Positions 9,764 to 18,164 of a DNA stretch of 64,000 nucleotides are shown piece after piece. Numbering within the stretch: the stretch's first letter is position 1; each line of letters opens with the position of its first letter. Source of the stretch: Candidatus Electrothrix communis. Lineage in GTDB: Bacteria; Desulfobacterota; Desulfobulbia; Desulfobulbales; Desulfobulbaceae. Location of the stretch: NCBI GenBank assembly GCA_030644725.1, contig CP130629.1, forward strand, positions 737,572 to 801,571. The letters are read 5' to 3'. The position numbers and the translations under genes are program-made. The notes under the pieces are model-generated. The model worked only from the letters and a program-made list of their open reading frames with translations. It made no database searches and had not been told where the DNA came from.

Positions 9764-10771
9764 TTATTTGAGGAGATCTGAGGGGTCACCGGTGGGCGCA
9801 TTGCCCAGGGTGTTGATGATAATCACAAAGAGATTCTCTTCTTTAAAAAAGACCTGTTGCAGGTCATAGCTGAAATTCGGGACCAAATCTAGCACAACTC
9901 GTACCTTCTTTTCCCTCTTATCTTTGCCGACCCGAATTTCCTCAATGTATTTTCCAGCTGTTTTTAGGCTATCCGGGATGTTTTTTGCTGCGGCGGTGTT
10001 TTTAAAATCACAGACTACTCTTGGCGTTCCTTCTTCAATGCCGAACACAATAGGGGGATGAAATTCGTTAAGCTTGAAAAGTACCATCTCGCCCCGGTTG
10101 GAGTCATTATCAAAGGTGATGGAGGTTAAGATGGGTATCCCAGGCTTTTCCTCTACATCGGCCTCCTTTATTGGAGTCTGTTTTGTTGCTTCCACTGCCT
10201 GCGGCTTCACCTCTTGTTTGATCGGCTCGGGTTCTGCCTCTGTTACAACAGGTTTCTGCTTCTCTTCCGGCTGCTCAGGCAGTACGGCGGTTACGGCGTC
10301 CTCTGGGTCGGGAACAGTCTGTTCGTCAGGCTTTTGTTTGTCTGTCCGTTTCTTCGAACCGGCGTAATGGATGGAGACAACAAGTGCTTTTTCTTTATTG
10401 TCAAAGTCCTGACGGATATTAATATTCTTATTAGGTCGCAGGTCGAGCACAACCCGTGTTTTCGGGTTATCACCTTTATGAATGCCGACCCGGATGCGTT
10501 TGATCAGCTCACCGTTGGTGTTGATGATGTTGTTAATCATCTTTGCGGCCGTTGTATCCTTAAAATCAAAGACCACTCGGGGTTGTTTCCCTTGCAGAGT
10601 GAATATTTTCGGGATATAGGTGCCGTTTAGTTTAAAAACGATTCGTTCTTCTCCGTTGCCAGGGGATTCAAAATTGATGTCTTCGATCACCTTTTGGGCT
10701 GCCGTTGCTTGCCAGCCGTGGAAAAGTAGAAAGACAAGAGCGAAGGTCACCGTTGAGATATTTTTAAGCAT
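9764..10771 (-). CDS. periplasmic protein with two AMIN domains
   Basis: 335 residues from the ATG at 10771, chosen over the longer reading because it has a GAGGAA ribosome site and gives a normal signal peptide (VTFALVFLLFHGWQATAA). Two AMIN domains follow, one near residues 25-125 (IVFKLNGTYIPKIF, PRVVFDFKDTTAAK) and one near 220-325 (VLFKLNEFHPPIVF, PRVVCDFKNTAAAK), linked by a proline/glutamate-rich spacer. AMIN domains bind peptidoglycan or localise amidases and secretins; here no catalytic domain is attached, so a localisation role is inferred. Confidence 0.82.
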   Translation of the reverse strand: MLKNISTVTFALVFLLFHGWQATAAQKVIEDINFESPGNGEERIVFKLNGTYIPKIFTLQGKQPRVVFDFKDTTAAKMINNIINTNGELIKRIRVGIHKGDNPKTRVVLDLRPNKNINIRQDFDNKEKALVVSIHYAGSKKRTDKQKPDEQTVPDPEDAVTAVLPEQPEEKQKPVVTEAEPEPIKQEVKPQAVEATKQTPIKEADVEEKPGIPILTSITFDNDSNRGEMVLFKLNEFHPPIVFGIEEGTPRVVCDFKNTAAAKNIPDSLKTAGKYIEEIRVGKDKREKKVRVVLDLVPNFSYDLQQVFFKEENLFVIIINTLGNAPTGDPSDLLK

Positions 10772-10943
10772 TGTTCCTCGGTTATTGCTGCTGGTGATGG
10801 GGAGCATGGGTAAATAAGATATTACTCTGTAAATAGTTATAGATATATAACGCCTAACGTCGTGATGTCAACAAATTTTCACGGGTTTGCTGCCTCGGTA
10901 CTTCTCATTTGCTGCATCAAAGATCATGCAATTATAAAGCATC

Positions 10944-11099
10944 ATGTATGATATAACGTATAAACTCAAGGGGCTGGAAGTTCCCTCGGATGAGCCGTTT
11001 CGTTGTGATGCGCTGAAGAGAGAGCCTTCGGTGGAGGCGCTTTCGACCCTTATTGGAGAACTTAGCGGGCCTTTTGTCTTGGCGATTGATTCGCCTTGA
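10944..11099 (+). pseudogene. 5' relic of a KAP-family P-loop NTPase
   Basis: A 51-codon frame (MYDITYKLKGLEVPSDEPFR at its start) runs to GPFVLAIDSP and then stops with TGA. In KAP NTPases this beginning is followed directly by the Walker A motif (W-G-x-G-K-T), so the frame ends just before the nucleotide-binding loop. The rest of the expected 600 or more residues is absent, and an inverted repeat and the radical SAM gene follow. I infer a deletion relic. Recognition rests on the conserved N-terminal pattern only. Confidence 0.5.
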
Positions 11100-11112
11100 T
11101 AGGCTCTTCATG

Positions 11113-11142
11113 TAAGGGCAATTCGTGAATTGCCCCTTCAAA
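11113..11142. repeat. inverted repeat (GGGCAATTC / GAATTGCCC)
   Basis: A near-perfect 9-base inverted repeat with a two-base centre is followed by a short T-run at 11136-11141. It could act as a terminator after the KAP relic or be a dispersed palindromic repeat. Confidence 0.5.
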
Positions 11143-11229
11143 TTTTTTCCTGCAAAGCAAAGGCCCGCATGAAGATTGCGCCGACCCGATTGCAGAACAA
11201 CAGAGACTGTTATTTTAACAGAAGAGTTC

Positions 11230-13818
11230 ATGATAACAAAAGTAAACTTGGATCCCATCCTGCCCCTGGTCAAAAAGCCGGGGCGTTATATCGGCGGCGA
11301 GCTGAATTCCGTTCACCCGGATTATAGCCAAATCGATTTTTCCTTTGCCCTGGTTTTTCCGGATCTCTACGAGATCGGTATGTCCCACCAAGGCTTGCAG
11401 ATCCTCTATCATATCATCAATCGCCAGCCCGGCTTGGCAGCGGAGCGCTGTTATGCCCCGGATGTGGATATGGAGGAGCAGCTGCGCAGGCACGAGCTCC
11501 CTCTGTTTTCTCTGGAATCACGGCGACCGTTGGCCGAGTTTGATGTGATTGGCTTCACGCTGCCCTACGAGCTTTGCTACACTAATATCCTGACCGTGCT
11601 TGATCTTGCCGGGCTTCCTTTGCGGGCAGAGGATCGGGGTGATAAATTTCCCTTGGTGATCGGTGGCGGGGCCTGTTCTATGAACCCGGAGCCGGTGGCG
11701 GATTTTTTTGACCTGATCGTGCTGGGAGACGGGGAAGAGGTGATACTTGATATTATCGCGACCCTGCGTTCTGCCCGTGAGGAGGGATTTTCTCGTGCCG
11801 AGACTTTACTGCGCTGTGCCGAGATTCAGGGCGTCTATGTTCCGTCTCTGTTTAAACCGCAGTATATGGACGGTCAGCTGACGGCCATTGAACCCCTCAA
11901 GGAAGAGTATACAGAGGTTACCCGCCGGATTGTGCCGGAGTTGCCTCCGGTGGAACTCCTGACCCATCCCCTTGTGCCCCTAGTTAAACCGGTTCATGAT
12001 CGATTCGGGGTGGAGATTGCCCGTGGCTGTACTCGGGGTTGTCGCTTCTGTCAGGCCGGGATGATTTACCGACCCGTGCGGGAGCGCAGTGTGGAACAGA
12101 TCATGCAGCTTGCCGAGGAGGGCGTGCATAATTCCGGTTTTGACGAGCTGGCTCTCCTGTCCTTGTCTACCGGGGATTATTCCAACCTGCCCGGACTGCT
12201 TGTTGAGCTGATGGACCGATTTGCCGAGGAGCGTGTCTCGGTGGCCCTGCCGTCCATGCGAGTGGGCACCCTGACCCCAGAGGTGATTGAGCAGATTAAG
12301 CGGGTGCGCAAGAGCGGCTTCACGGTTGCACCTGAGGCGGGCACTGATCGTCTGAGGGAGGTCATCAATAAGGGCATTACTGAGGAAGACCTGCTGACCG
12401 GCTGTCGGGATGCTTTTGCTGCGGGCTGGAATGTGATCAAGTTTTACTTTATGATCGGCCTACCCACCGAAACCCAGGAAGACCTGGAGGCAATTATAGA
12501 TCTGGCGGTCCGGGCGAAAAAAGAGGCCAAGGGCGGCAGAACCCAAATCAATGTTTCTGTGTCCACCTTTGTCCCTAAACCCCATACCCCTTTTCAATGG
12601 CATGGTCAGCTCTCCATTGCCGAGACCAAGGAGCGGATTGATTTCCTGAAGTGGAAGCTGCCCCGTAAGGGATTTCGCCTGAAATGGCATGAGCCCTATC
12701 AATCCTTTCTTGAGGGACTCTTTTCTCGGGGAGATCGTAGGCTGGCATCGTTGATCGAGGCGGCGTGGCGGGCTGGTTCCCGGTTGGATGGTTGGTCGGA
12801 CCATTTTCTGGTGGAGCGTTGGCTGGAGGCGGCAGAGCAACTGGGGATGGATCTTGATGCGTATTTGCGGCCCAGGGATCAGGAGGAGGTCCTGCCTTGG
12901 GATCATCTTCATTGCGGAGTCGGGCGTGATTTTCTGCTGGCAGAGTGGCAAAAGGCCCTGGATCAGGTCTATACCCCGGATTGCCGCACCAGCGGTTGTC
13001 AGCAATGCGGGCTTTGTGATTTCAAGAGCATTCGTCCGCTCACCCAAGAACCGCAAGAGAAAAAAGAACCTCAAACAGAGCCAGCCACTTCATCGGAGCA
13101 GAAGGGCGAGGCGGACCGAAATTCTTGGACACGGACAGAGCAGGGGCAGCAGCCCATCTTCCGTTATCGGGTCCATTACTCCCGTGTGGGAGACGGGCGT
13201 TTCCTTGGTCATCTTGAGGTGTTGCAACTGGTTTTCCGTGGTTTGCAGCGAACCGGTTTGCCGATCCTCTTCTCCCAAGGCTTTAATCCTTCACCCAAGG
13301 TTTCCTTTAGTCCGGCCTTGCCGGTTGGGGTGGAGAGCCATATTGAGTATTTTGATGTGGACCTGTCCGCGCCTTTAAAAAATCCCCAGGAGACAGCTGC
13401 GCTGCTGAATATACATCTACCGGATTTTCTTGTTATGCAGGAAATTGAGGCTATTCGGAAAAAGCCGCCGGTGGATCAGATCATCAGCTATCAATGCACC
13501 CTGCCTGAGTCAGTTGATATGGAGCAGCTCGTCGCTCGCAGTACAGAGTTTCTTGCTGCGGAGCAATTCGTGATTGAGCGGATACGTAAACAGAAGAAGC
13601 GCGAGCTTGATCTCCGGGCCTTGGTCAAGCGATTGGAGTTGGAGGCGGAAGGCGACAGGATGTTGTTGCTGGACTTGCTCCACCCAAACGGATCAGCCGG
13701 AACCAGCACCCGTGAGATCCTGGAAAAAGTCCTGGGATTGAGCGAAGAACAGAGCCAGCTTGTTCGGATTATGAAATGCAGGTCTCAAGAGCTTGAAGAA
13801 TATACGTCTGTAAACTAG
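11230..13818 (+). CDS. TIGR03960-type B12-binding radical SAM protein fused to DUF2344
   Basis: 862 residues from the ATG at 11230; the longer open frame (11176) lacks a plausible start. The N-terminal half has a cobalamin-binding-like Rossmann domain and the radical SAM cluster motif CTRGCRFC (cysteines 267, 271, 274). A charged linker near 600-640 joins it to a C-terminal DUF2344 domain (YRVHYSRVGDGRFLGHLEV, from about 645; QGFNPSPKVSFSPALPVGVES). Fusions of these two families are known and their genes often lie near ribonuclease G or ribosomal genes; the reaction is not established. The downstream genes here act on ribosomes (yhbY, arfB), which fits a translation link. Confidence 0.88.
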   Translation: MITKVNLDPILPLVKKPGRYIGGELNSVHPDYSQIDFSFALVFPDLYEIGMSHQGLQILYHIINRQPGLAAERCYAPDVDMEEQLRRHELPLFSLESRRPLAEFDVIGFTLPYELCYTNILTVLDLAGLPLRAEDRGDKFPLVIGGGACSMNPEPVADFFDLIVLGDGEEVILDIIATLRSAREEGFSRAETLLRCAEIQGVYVPSLFKPQYMDGQLTAIEPLKEEYTEVTRRIVPELPPVELLTHPLVPLVKPVHDRFGVEIARGCTRGCRFCQAGMIYRPVRERSVEQIMQLAEEGVHNSGFDELALLSLSTGDYSNLPGLLVELMDRFAEERVSVALPSMRVGTLTPEVIEQIKRVRKSGFTVAPEAGTDRLREVINKGITEEDLLTGCRDAFAAGWNVIKFYFMIGLPTETQEDLEAIIDLAVRAKKEAKGGRTQINVSVSTFVPKPHTPFQWHGQLSIAETKERIDFLKWKLPRKGFRLKWHEPYQSFLEGLFSRGDRRLASLIEAAWRAGSRLDGWSDHFLVERWLEAAEQLGMDLDAYLRPRDQEEVLPWDHLHCGVGRDFLLAEWQKALDQVYTPDCRTSGCQQCGLCDFKSIRPLTQEPQEKKEPQTEPATSSEQKGEADRNSWTRTEQGQQPIFRYRVHYSRVGDGRFLGHLEVLQLVFRGLQRTGLPILFSQGFNPSPKVSFSPALPVGVESHIEYFDVDLSAPLKNPQETAALLNIHLPDFLVMQEIEAIRKKPPVDQIISYQCTLPESVDMEQLVARSTEFLAAEQFVIERIRKQKKRELDLRALVKRLELEAEGDRMLLLDLLHPNGSAGTSTREILEKVLGLSEEQSQLVRIMKCRSQELEEYTSVN

Positions 13819-13883
13819 TATTTAAATTAGTCGCTTGGTTAGTGACTCGGCAAAGAGATACTTTACCCCTTATGCTGGGTGCT

Positions 13884-13911
13884 GTAGGGGCACGGCGCGC
13901 CGTGCCCCTAC
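13884..13911. repeat. 28-bp perfect palindrome
   Basis: The half-site GTAGGGGCACGGCG is followed directly by its exact complement, giving a fully self-complementary 28-base sequence with a central GGCGCGCC. No T-run follows, so it is not a classical terminator. Similar GTAGGGGCACGG palindromes are known as dispersed repeats in diverse bacteria. Confidence 0.75.
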
Positions 13912-14011
13912 GACAGGCCTGCATTTGAAAAGGGACGATTTTTTTGAATAATTCCTTAAATTCCTTAATGAATTCATCACCCCCTTTTATAAGAGGGGGA
14001 AAAGGTAAAAT

Positions 14012-14365
14012 ATGAAGACAGAAACAAAACCTGAGAAAAAAGAAAAGAAGAAACCACAGATCAAGCTGAATGGAAGACAGAAGAAGTATTTGCGTGGTTT
14101 GGGACATCATGTGGATCCGATTGTTTATGTGGGTAAAGAGGGGATTACCGCCAATGTGAACCAGTCGGTTTTGGATACCCTGCGGACCCGTGAGTTGATC
14201 AAAGTCAAGCTGGGTCAGAATTGCGAAGTGCCCAAGAAAGAGGCGGCTGAGTTGTTGGCTGAGGCATCTGGGGCAGCCTTGGTGCAACTCATCGGCAAGA
14301 TGGTTCTGCTGTACATGCCCAATAAGAAGTTGGATCGGGAACAGCGGATTGTTCTGCCCAAATAG
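14012..14365 (+). CDS. yhbY: YhbY/CRS1-CRM family RNA-binding protein
   Basis: 117 residues. After a lysine-rich leader (KPEKKEKKKP) comes a single CRM domain: LNGRQKKYLRGLGHHVDPIV, VGKEGIT, and the C-terminal VQLIGKMVLLYM strand. YhbY binds pre-50S particles in E. coli and assists ribosome assembly. It lies 25 bases upstream of arfB, another ribosome-acting gene, and probably shares its transcript. Confidence 0.88.
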   Translation: MKTETKPEKKEKKKPQIKLNGRQKKYLRGLGHHVDPIVYVGKEGITANVNQSVLDTLRTRELIKVKLGQNCEVPKKEAAELLAEASGAALVQLIGKMVLLYMPNKKLDREQRIVLPK

Positions 14366-14390
14366 AGCGTAGAAAAGAGAGAGTGGTGTC

Positions 14391-14831
14391 ATGGATAACC
14401 GAGAGCATTACCGCATAACCTCATATTGTACGATTCCGGTTGCAGAGCTGTTTTTCAGTTACTCCCGCAGCAGCGGCAAGGGGGGCCAGCATGTCAATAA
14501 GGTCAATACTAAGGTGTCGCTCTCTTTTGATCTTGAGGCCTCGCCGAGCCTGACGGAGGAACAAACGAACCTGCTGAAACAGCGACTGAGCAATCGCCTG
14601 AATAAGCAGGGGGTGTTGCGTCTGGACGGGGATCGGCAGCGCAGTCAGCGGGGTAATCAGGAGGAGGTGATACAACGTTTTATCCTCTTGATGCGGGATG
14701 CCTTGCATGTCCAGGCGACTCGGAAGAAAACCAAACCCTCGCGCAATGCCAAGCAGCGTCGTTTGCAGGGGAAAAAGAAACGGGGTCAGCTCAAGCAGCA
14801 ACGGGGTAAACGGGGTTTTGATCAAGAATGA
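14391..14831 (+). CDS. arfB: alternative ribosome-rescue factor ArfB (peptidyl-tRNA hydrolase, RF1-like)
   Basis: 146 residues, the normal length. The catalytic GGQ motif sits in SGKGGQHVNKVNTKVSL (about 27-43), and the C-terminus is a long basic tail (KKTKPSRNAKQRRLQGKKK) that in ArfB enters the empty mRNA channel of stalled ribosomes. It hydrolyses peptidyl-tRNA on non-stop complexes without codon recognition. The next gene starts within its stop (overlap of four bases). Confidence 0.92.
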   Translation: MDNREHYRITSYCTIPVAELFFSYSRSSGKGGQHVNKVNTKVSLSFDLEASPSLTEEQTNLLKQRLSNRLNKQGVLRLDGDRQRSQRGNQEEVIQRFILLMRDALHVQATRKKTKPSRNAKQRRLQGKKKRGQLKQQRGKRGFDQE

Positions 14832-15583
14832 TGAACAAGCACGATTGTGTTATCAACCCTGAGCGCGGCAGGGGCGAACCGGTTCTTCCGGAGATCGGCA
14901 TCCTGGCGGTCAACCCGACGGAGGCTCCTGTCTTAGCTGCATACGCCAAAACAGCGGAGATGCAGCGCTCCTTTCTCTTTCACTCCAACCTGTATTATTC
15001 AGAGAAGCTGTTTTTAGCCGGGCCTGCTGTCGGGGCTCCTGTGGCGGTTATGTGCCTGGAAAAATTGATCGCGTTGGGTGCGAAGAAAATTATTCTTTAT
15101 GGCTGGTGCGGTTCCTTACAGAAAAAGCTGCGGGCGATGGATGTCCTGCTTCCCACTGAAGCCCTGTCCGAAGAAGGGACCAGTCGACATTATCAGGATC
15201 AAAGTAAGGATCAGAATCAGGACCAAAATGGTCAACAGGAGAAGATACTTACTTCGCCGACGTTGCACACCCGCCTGGGTAATATCCTGACCGCCGCCGA
15301 TTTTTCCTATCAGACCGGAAAGATCTGGACCACAGATGCGCCGTATCGGGAAACCCGTACCAAGATTACCGACTATGCAGGCCAGGGTATATACGGGGTG
15401 GATATGGAGTTTTCCGCCCTCTGTTCGGTTGCGGCCTTCAGAGGGGTTGAGCTGGCTGCTGCCATGTTAGTGTCCGATGAGGTGTGGCAGCAGCCTTGGC
15501 AGCCGCAATTTTCTCGGAAAGAATTTAAGCGGAAGTCTCGAAAGCTGTTGATGCTTCTTTGCGACACGGTGTGGGATACCTGA
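14828..15583 (+). CDS. nucleoside phosphorylase family protein (PNP/UDP-like)
   Basis: 251 residues. The fold shows GILAVNPTEAPVLA at the N-terminus, a glycine-rich phosphate loop region (ALGAKKIILYGWCGSL) and the conserved DMEFSALCSVAAFRGVE segment in which the glutamate normally contacts the ribose. This places it in the uridine/purine phosphorylase or MTAN superfamily, which split nucleosides into base and ribose-1-phosphate. A glutamine/aspartate-rich insert (DQSKDQNQDQNG) near 120-135 is unusual. Substrate specificity is unclear. It overlaps arfB by four bases. Confidence 0.8.
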   Translation: MMNKHDCVINPERGRGEPVLPEIGILAVNPTEAPVLAAYAKTAEMQRSFLFHSNLYYSEKLFLAGPAVGAPVAVMCLEKLIALGAKKIILYGWCGSLQKKLRAMDVLLPTEALSEEGTSRHYQDQSKDQNQDQNGQQEKILTSPTLHTRLGNILTAADFSYQTGKIWTTDAPYRETRTKITDYAGQGIYGVDMEFSALCSVAAFRGVELAAAMLVSDEVWQQPWQPQFSRKEFKRKSRKLLMLLCDTVWDT

Positions 15584-15686
15584 GCTGTATGGATGAGTTG
15601 TTTTAAATATGGTTAGCTCATGAGACCCTGGTGAGGGAAAAATGTTTTTCTTCGTTGTATTAAGTTATTACGTGTTACGTTATTTG

Positions 15687-15715
15687 CTGACAAAAATTTT
15701 TTTATATTCTATATT
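15687..15715 (+). promoter_or_regulatory. candidate sigma-70 promoter
   Basis: CTGACA and TATATT are separated by exactly 17 bases, each one mismatch from consensus. It would give a leader of about 170 bases before the small exported protein at 15892. The 308-base gap between the phosphorylase and that gene holds nothing else I can identify. Confidence 0.4.
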
Positions 15716-15891
15716 GCAACTTGTTGTCCTGAACGGTGCAGCTTATAGAGTCAGGTGTTTTCCGGCAAAGAAGCTATTAAAAGTTCCCGCTTCTTTTTCG
15801 GAAATCGCCTGAATAAGGTGATTAGAGGGCTTTCATCGTGAGAGCCTATTATTACAGTATCACTGTTTTATTTTTTAAGGAGTTTTTTCTC

Positions 15892-16212
15892 ATGAAAAGC
15901 GTAAAAGGAATTTTTTCTCTGGCAATTGCTGTGCTGTTTTCACTCGGTTTTACTCTAACAGCCTTTGCATCTGATGAAGGGGTTGTTAAAAGTATCACTG
16001 ATGCCGCAGAAGCGGTTGTTGGCAGTGCAGCAGAGTCTGCCGTTGCGACAACCAAAGAAAAAGCAGGTGAAGCTATGGCTAACGCTATGGGTGAAGAGAA
16101 GAAAGAGGACGTTGCTGCTGAGGAAAAGAAGGAAGAAGCGAAGGAAGAAGCTGGCGATGAGGTAAAAGAGGAAGCGGCTGCTGAAGATGCTCCTGCCGCC
16201 GACAAGAAGTAA
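15892..16212 (+). CDS. small exported Ala/Glu/Lys-rich protein
   Basis: 106 residues from the ATG at 15892, which has an AAGGAG ribosome site; the longer frame starting at 15838 lacks one. A clear signal peptide (IFSLAIAVLFSLGFTLTAFA) precedes a mature part of two sections: an alanine-rich helical stretch (DAAEAVVGSAAESAVATTKE) and an acidic/basic low-complexity tail (EEKKEEAKEEAGDEVKEE). No enzyme motif is present. Such proteins are often abundant periplasmic or stress-related helical proteins; function is unknown. A terminator follows. Confidence 0.7.
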   Translation: MKSVKGIFSLAIAVLFSLGFTLTAFASDEGVVKSITDAAEAVVGSAAESAVATTKEKAGEAMANAMGEEKKEDVAAEEKKEEAKEEAGDEVKEEAAAEDAPAADKK

Positions 16213-16259
16213 GTCTTGTTGATGCCGTTTGACTCGTAAGCGGCGTTGATTGGTTCGAG

Positions 16260-16310
16260 GGGCGGTAAGGGCTGAAGATATTTTCAGACCGTTACCGCTC
16301 TTTTTTTTTG
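16260..16310 (+). terminator. intrinsic terminator
   Basis: GCGGTAAGGGCTGAA pairs with TTCAGACCGTTACCGC (one mismatch and one bulge) and is followed by a run of nine T. It ends transcription of the exported-protein gene. The mobile elements inserted immediately downstream of it. Confidence 0.85.
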
Positions 16311-16402
16311 AGAATTTTTGGTATCCTCTCCAAAATCCAGGGTAGCTAAATAAAATTTTTCAAAGCTTGCAATATGGCTCAATTTATAAGAATATATGCC
16401 TC

Positions 16403-16801
16403 ATGAATGCAGATAGTCTGAAAACCTTACAACAGCTTCATATTGATTTTGACTCACTGCCCGACAATGGGGTGCAGGATAAAATCATGCTGTTGATAAA
16501 CATCGTTGAGCAGTTAGCCCAGGAGAACCAAGAACTCAAGGAAACTGTCAAATTGCTCAAAGACGAGAACAACCGTCTCAAAGGAGAGCAGGGGTGTCCG
16601 ATAATTCGACCCAAAACACAATCTGGTGATATTTCATCGGAGTCGGACCGTAAAAAGAAAAAAACAACAAAGCAACCCAAACGGAAAAAACGCAATCTTG
16701 TTATCCATGAGAAAAAAGCTGCCCAGTGGATAAGGAAAAATTACCCGCTGATGCTGTACCAAAAGGACACGATACCGTTGTTGTTCAGGATATTATTATA
16801 G
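16403..16801 (+). pseudogene. transposase N-terminal part (IS66-like), out of frame with the rest
   Basis: From ATG 16403 the product has a coiled-coil (INIVEQLAQENQELKETVKLL) and a basic linker (KKKKTTKQPKRKKRN), as in the N-terminus of IS66-type TnpC. At the run of six A at 16712-16717 the true reading passes to the -1 frame, where the sequence continues VDKEKLPADAVPKGHD. Past that point this frame is meaningless. Either a one-base mutation or a -1 ribosomal frameshift on the A-run joins the two parts. Confidence 0.75.
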
Positions 16802-18057
16802 AGGTGAAAAACACCGCCTTTAAGCGGGAAGTCTATTATTCAGCATCAGAAAACCGACGAATCATCGGCGCATTACCCATTGAATATCAAGGTGGTTTCG
16901 GCCCCGGCATCAGGACATTGGTCCTCTGCTTATATAATGACTCCAACATGAGTCAGCCTAAAATCCATAGCTTGTTGCAGACAGTCGGTGTTGAAATCTC
17001 ACCAGCAACAATTTCTCGCATAATAACAGACGATGTTACCTGTTTTCACGACGAAAAATCTGAAATTGTCTCGGCTGGTCTTCAAGCAACGAATTATCAG
17101 AATGCTGATGATACCAGTGCTCGTGTCAATGGCGCCAATTTCTACAACCATGTACTCTGCAGCCCCTATTATACAGCATATTTTACCAGAGCGAAGAAGA
17201 ATCGCCTGACTCTGCTGGAAATATTCAGTGAAGGCGAATTGACCTTCCAGCTAAACTCGCAAACCATTGAACTGTTAAGTGACTTTAACCTGTCTGAAAA
17301 ACAGCGGCAACGTCTGACACCATTTTTAAGTGAACGCATAATGGAGCGTTCTGAAATGGATGCTTTGTTGAGTAGGCTGTTTCCTGACCCTGGCAAACAG
17401 AAAACGAATCGTCAACGCATTTTGGAAGCCTGTGCTGTGACAGCGTTTCGTCATCAGGGCCGCCCGTTTCCGATCCTTATCTGTGATGATGCCCCTCAGT
17501 TTAAGGGGATCACCGAACATCTTGGTCTATGCTGGGTCCACGAAGGCAGGCATTACAAGAAACTGCAACCGTTCATGGAAAATAATCGCGAGAAACTGGC
17601 AAAAGTGCTCAGTGACTTTTGGGATTATTACCATTGCCTGCGGAGCTATAAAGAGGCTCCCTCCAAGGCTGAAGCTGAACGTCTTTCCGAGCAGTTCGAC
17701 ACCTTATTCCTGCAAACAACAGGCTATGATCAGCTAGATGACCGTTTACGGAAAACATGGGCCAAGAAGGATAATCTTCTGCTTGTCCTGCAATATCCGC
17801 ACATTCCTTTGCATAATAATTCTGCGGAACTTGGTGCCAGAGTTCAGGCACGAAAACGGGATGTCAGTTTCCAGACGAAAAACGAAAAAGGGACTCAAGC
17901 AAAAGACACCATGATGACTGTGGTCGAAACTGCAAAAAAAATGTCGGTCAATGTGTTTGAATACATCCATGACCGTATCAGCAAAAAGTACGAAATGCCC
18001 TCCTTGGCATCCATCATTTCATCTCAATCTCAGCATACTGCTTCCGACCCCGCCTGA
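16726..18057 (+). CDS. transposase catalytic part (IS66-like DDE)
   Basis: 443 residues in the open frame beginning at a GTG at 16726, which is probably an internal point of the full transposase rather than a true start. It has a DDTSARVNG segment matching the first catalytic aspartate region of IS66 transposases, ICDDAPQFKG for the second, and HIPLHNNSAELGAR for the C-terminal glutamate region (compare NNAAER in the neighbouring element). The frame is intact to its stop, so the element may still move if the frameshift is translated. Confidence 0.8.
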   Translation: MDKEKLPADAVPKGHDTVVVQDIIIEVKNTAFKREVYYSASENRRIIGALPIEYQGGFGPGIRTLVLCLYNDSNMSQPKIHSLLQTVGVEISPATISRIITDDVTCFHDEKSEIVSAGLQATNYQNADDTSARVNGANFYNHVLCSPYYTAYFTRAKKNRLTLLEIFSEGELTFQLNSQTIELLSDFNLSEKQRQRLTPFLSERIMERSEMDALLSRLFPDPGKQKTNRQRILEACAVTAFRHQGRPFPILICDDAPQFKGITEHLGLCWVHEGRHYKKLQPFMENNREKLAKVLSDFWDYYHCLRSYKEAPSKAEAERLSEQFDTLFLQTTGYDQLDDRLRKTWAKKDNLLLVLQYPHIPLHNNSAELGARVQARKRDVSFQTKNEKGTQAKDTMMTVVETAKKMSVNVFEYIHDRISKKYEMPSLASIISSQSQHTASDPA

Positions 18058-18164
18058 AAATATTCCTGTTACCCTGGTTTTTGGAGAGGATACAATTTTT
18101 GTAACTACTCAGCCAGTCGCCAAGCCTCTTGACAGAAGCAACGGGTTAAGATTATTTTGCTGTT

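Larger units (their letters stand above)
16321..18093 (+). mobile_element. IS66-like insertion sequence (outer, younger insertion)
   Basis: Terminal inverted repeats of 24 bases at 16321-16344 and 18070-18093 (starting GTATCCTCTCC) differ at one position. The element is flanked by a perfect 8-base target duplication, AATTTTTG, at 16313-16320 and 18094-18101. An 8-base duplication is typical of the IS66 family. The right-hand duplication includes the first base of the next element, so this copy inserted after it, at its left edge. Length 1773 bases. Confidence 0.92.

Noticed and set aside
15852-16205. Antisense serine/alanine-rich ORF opposite the small exported protein
   Set aside because: It is the mirror of a low-complexity GCN/GAR codon pattern and has no ribosome site.
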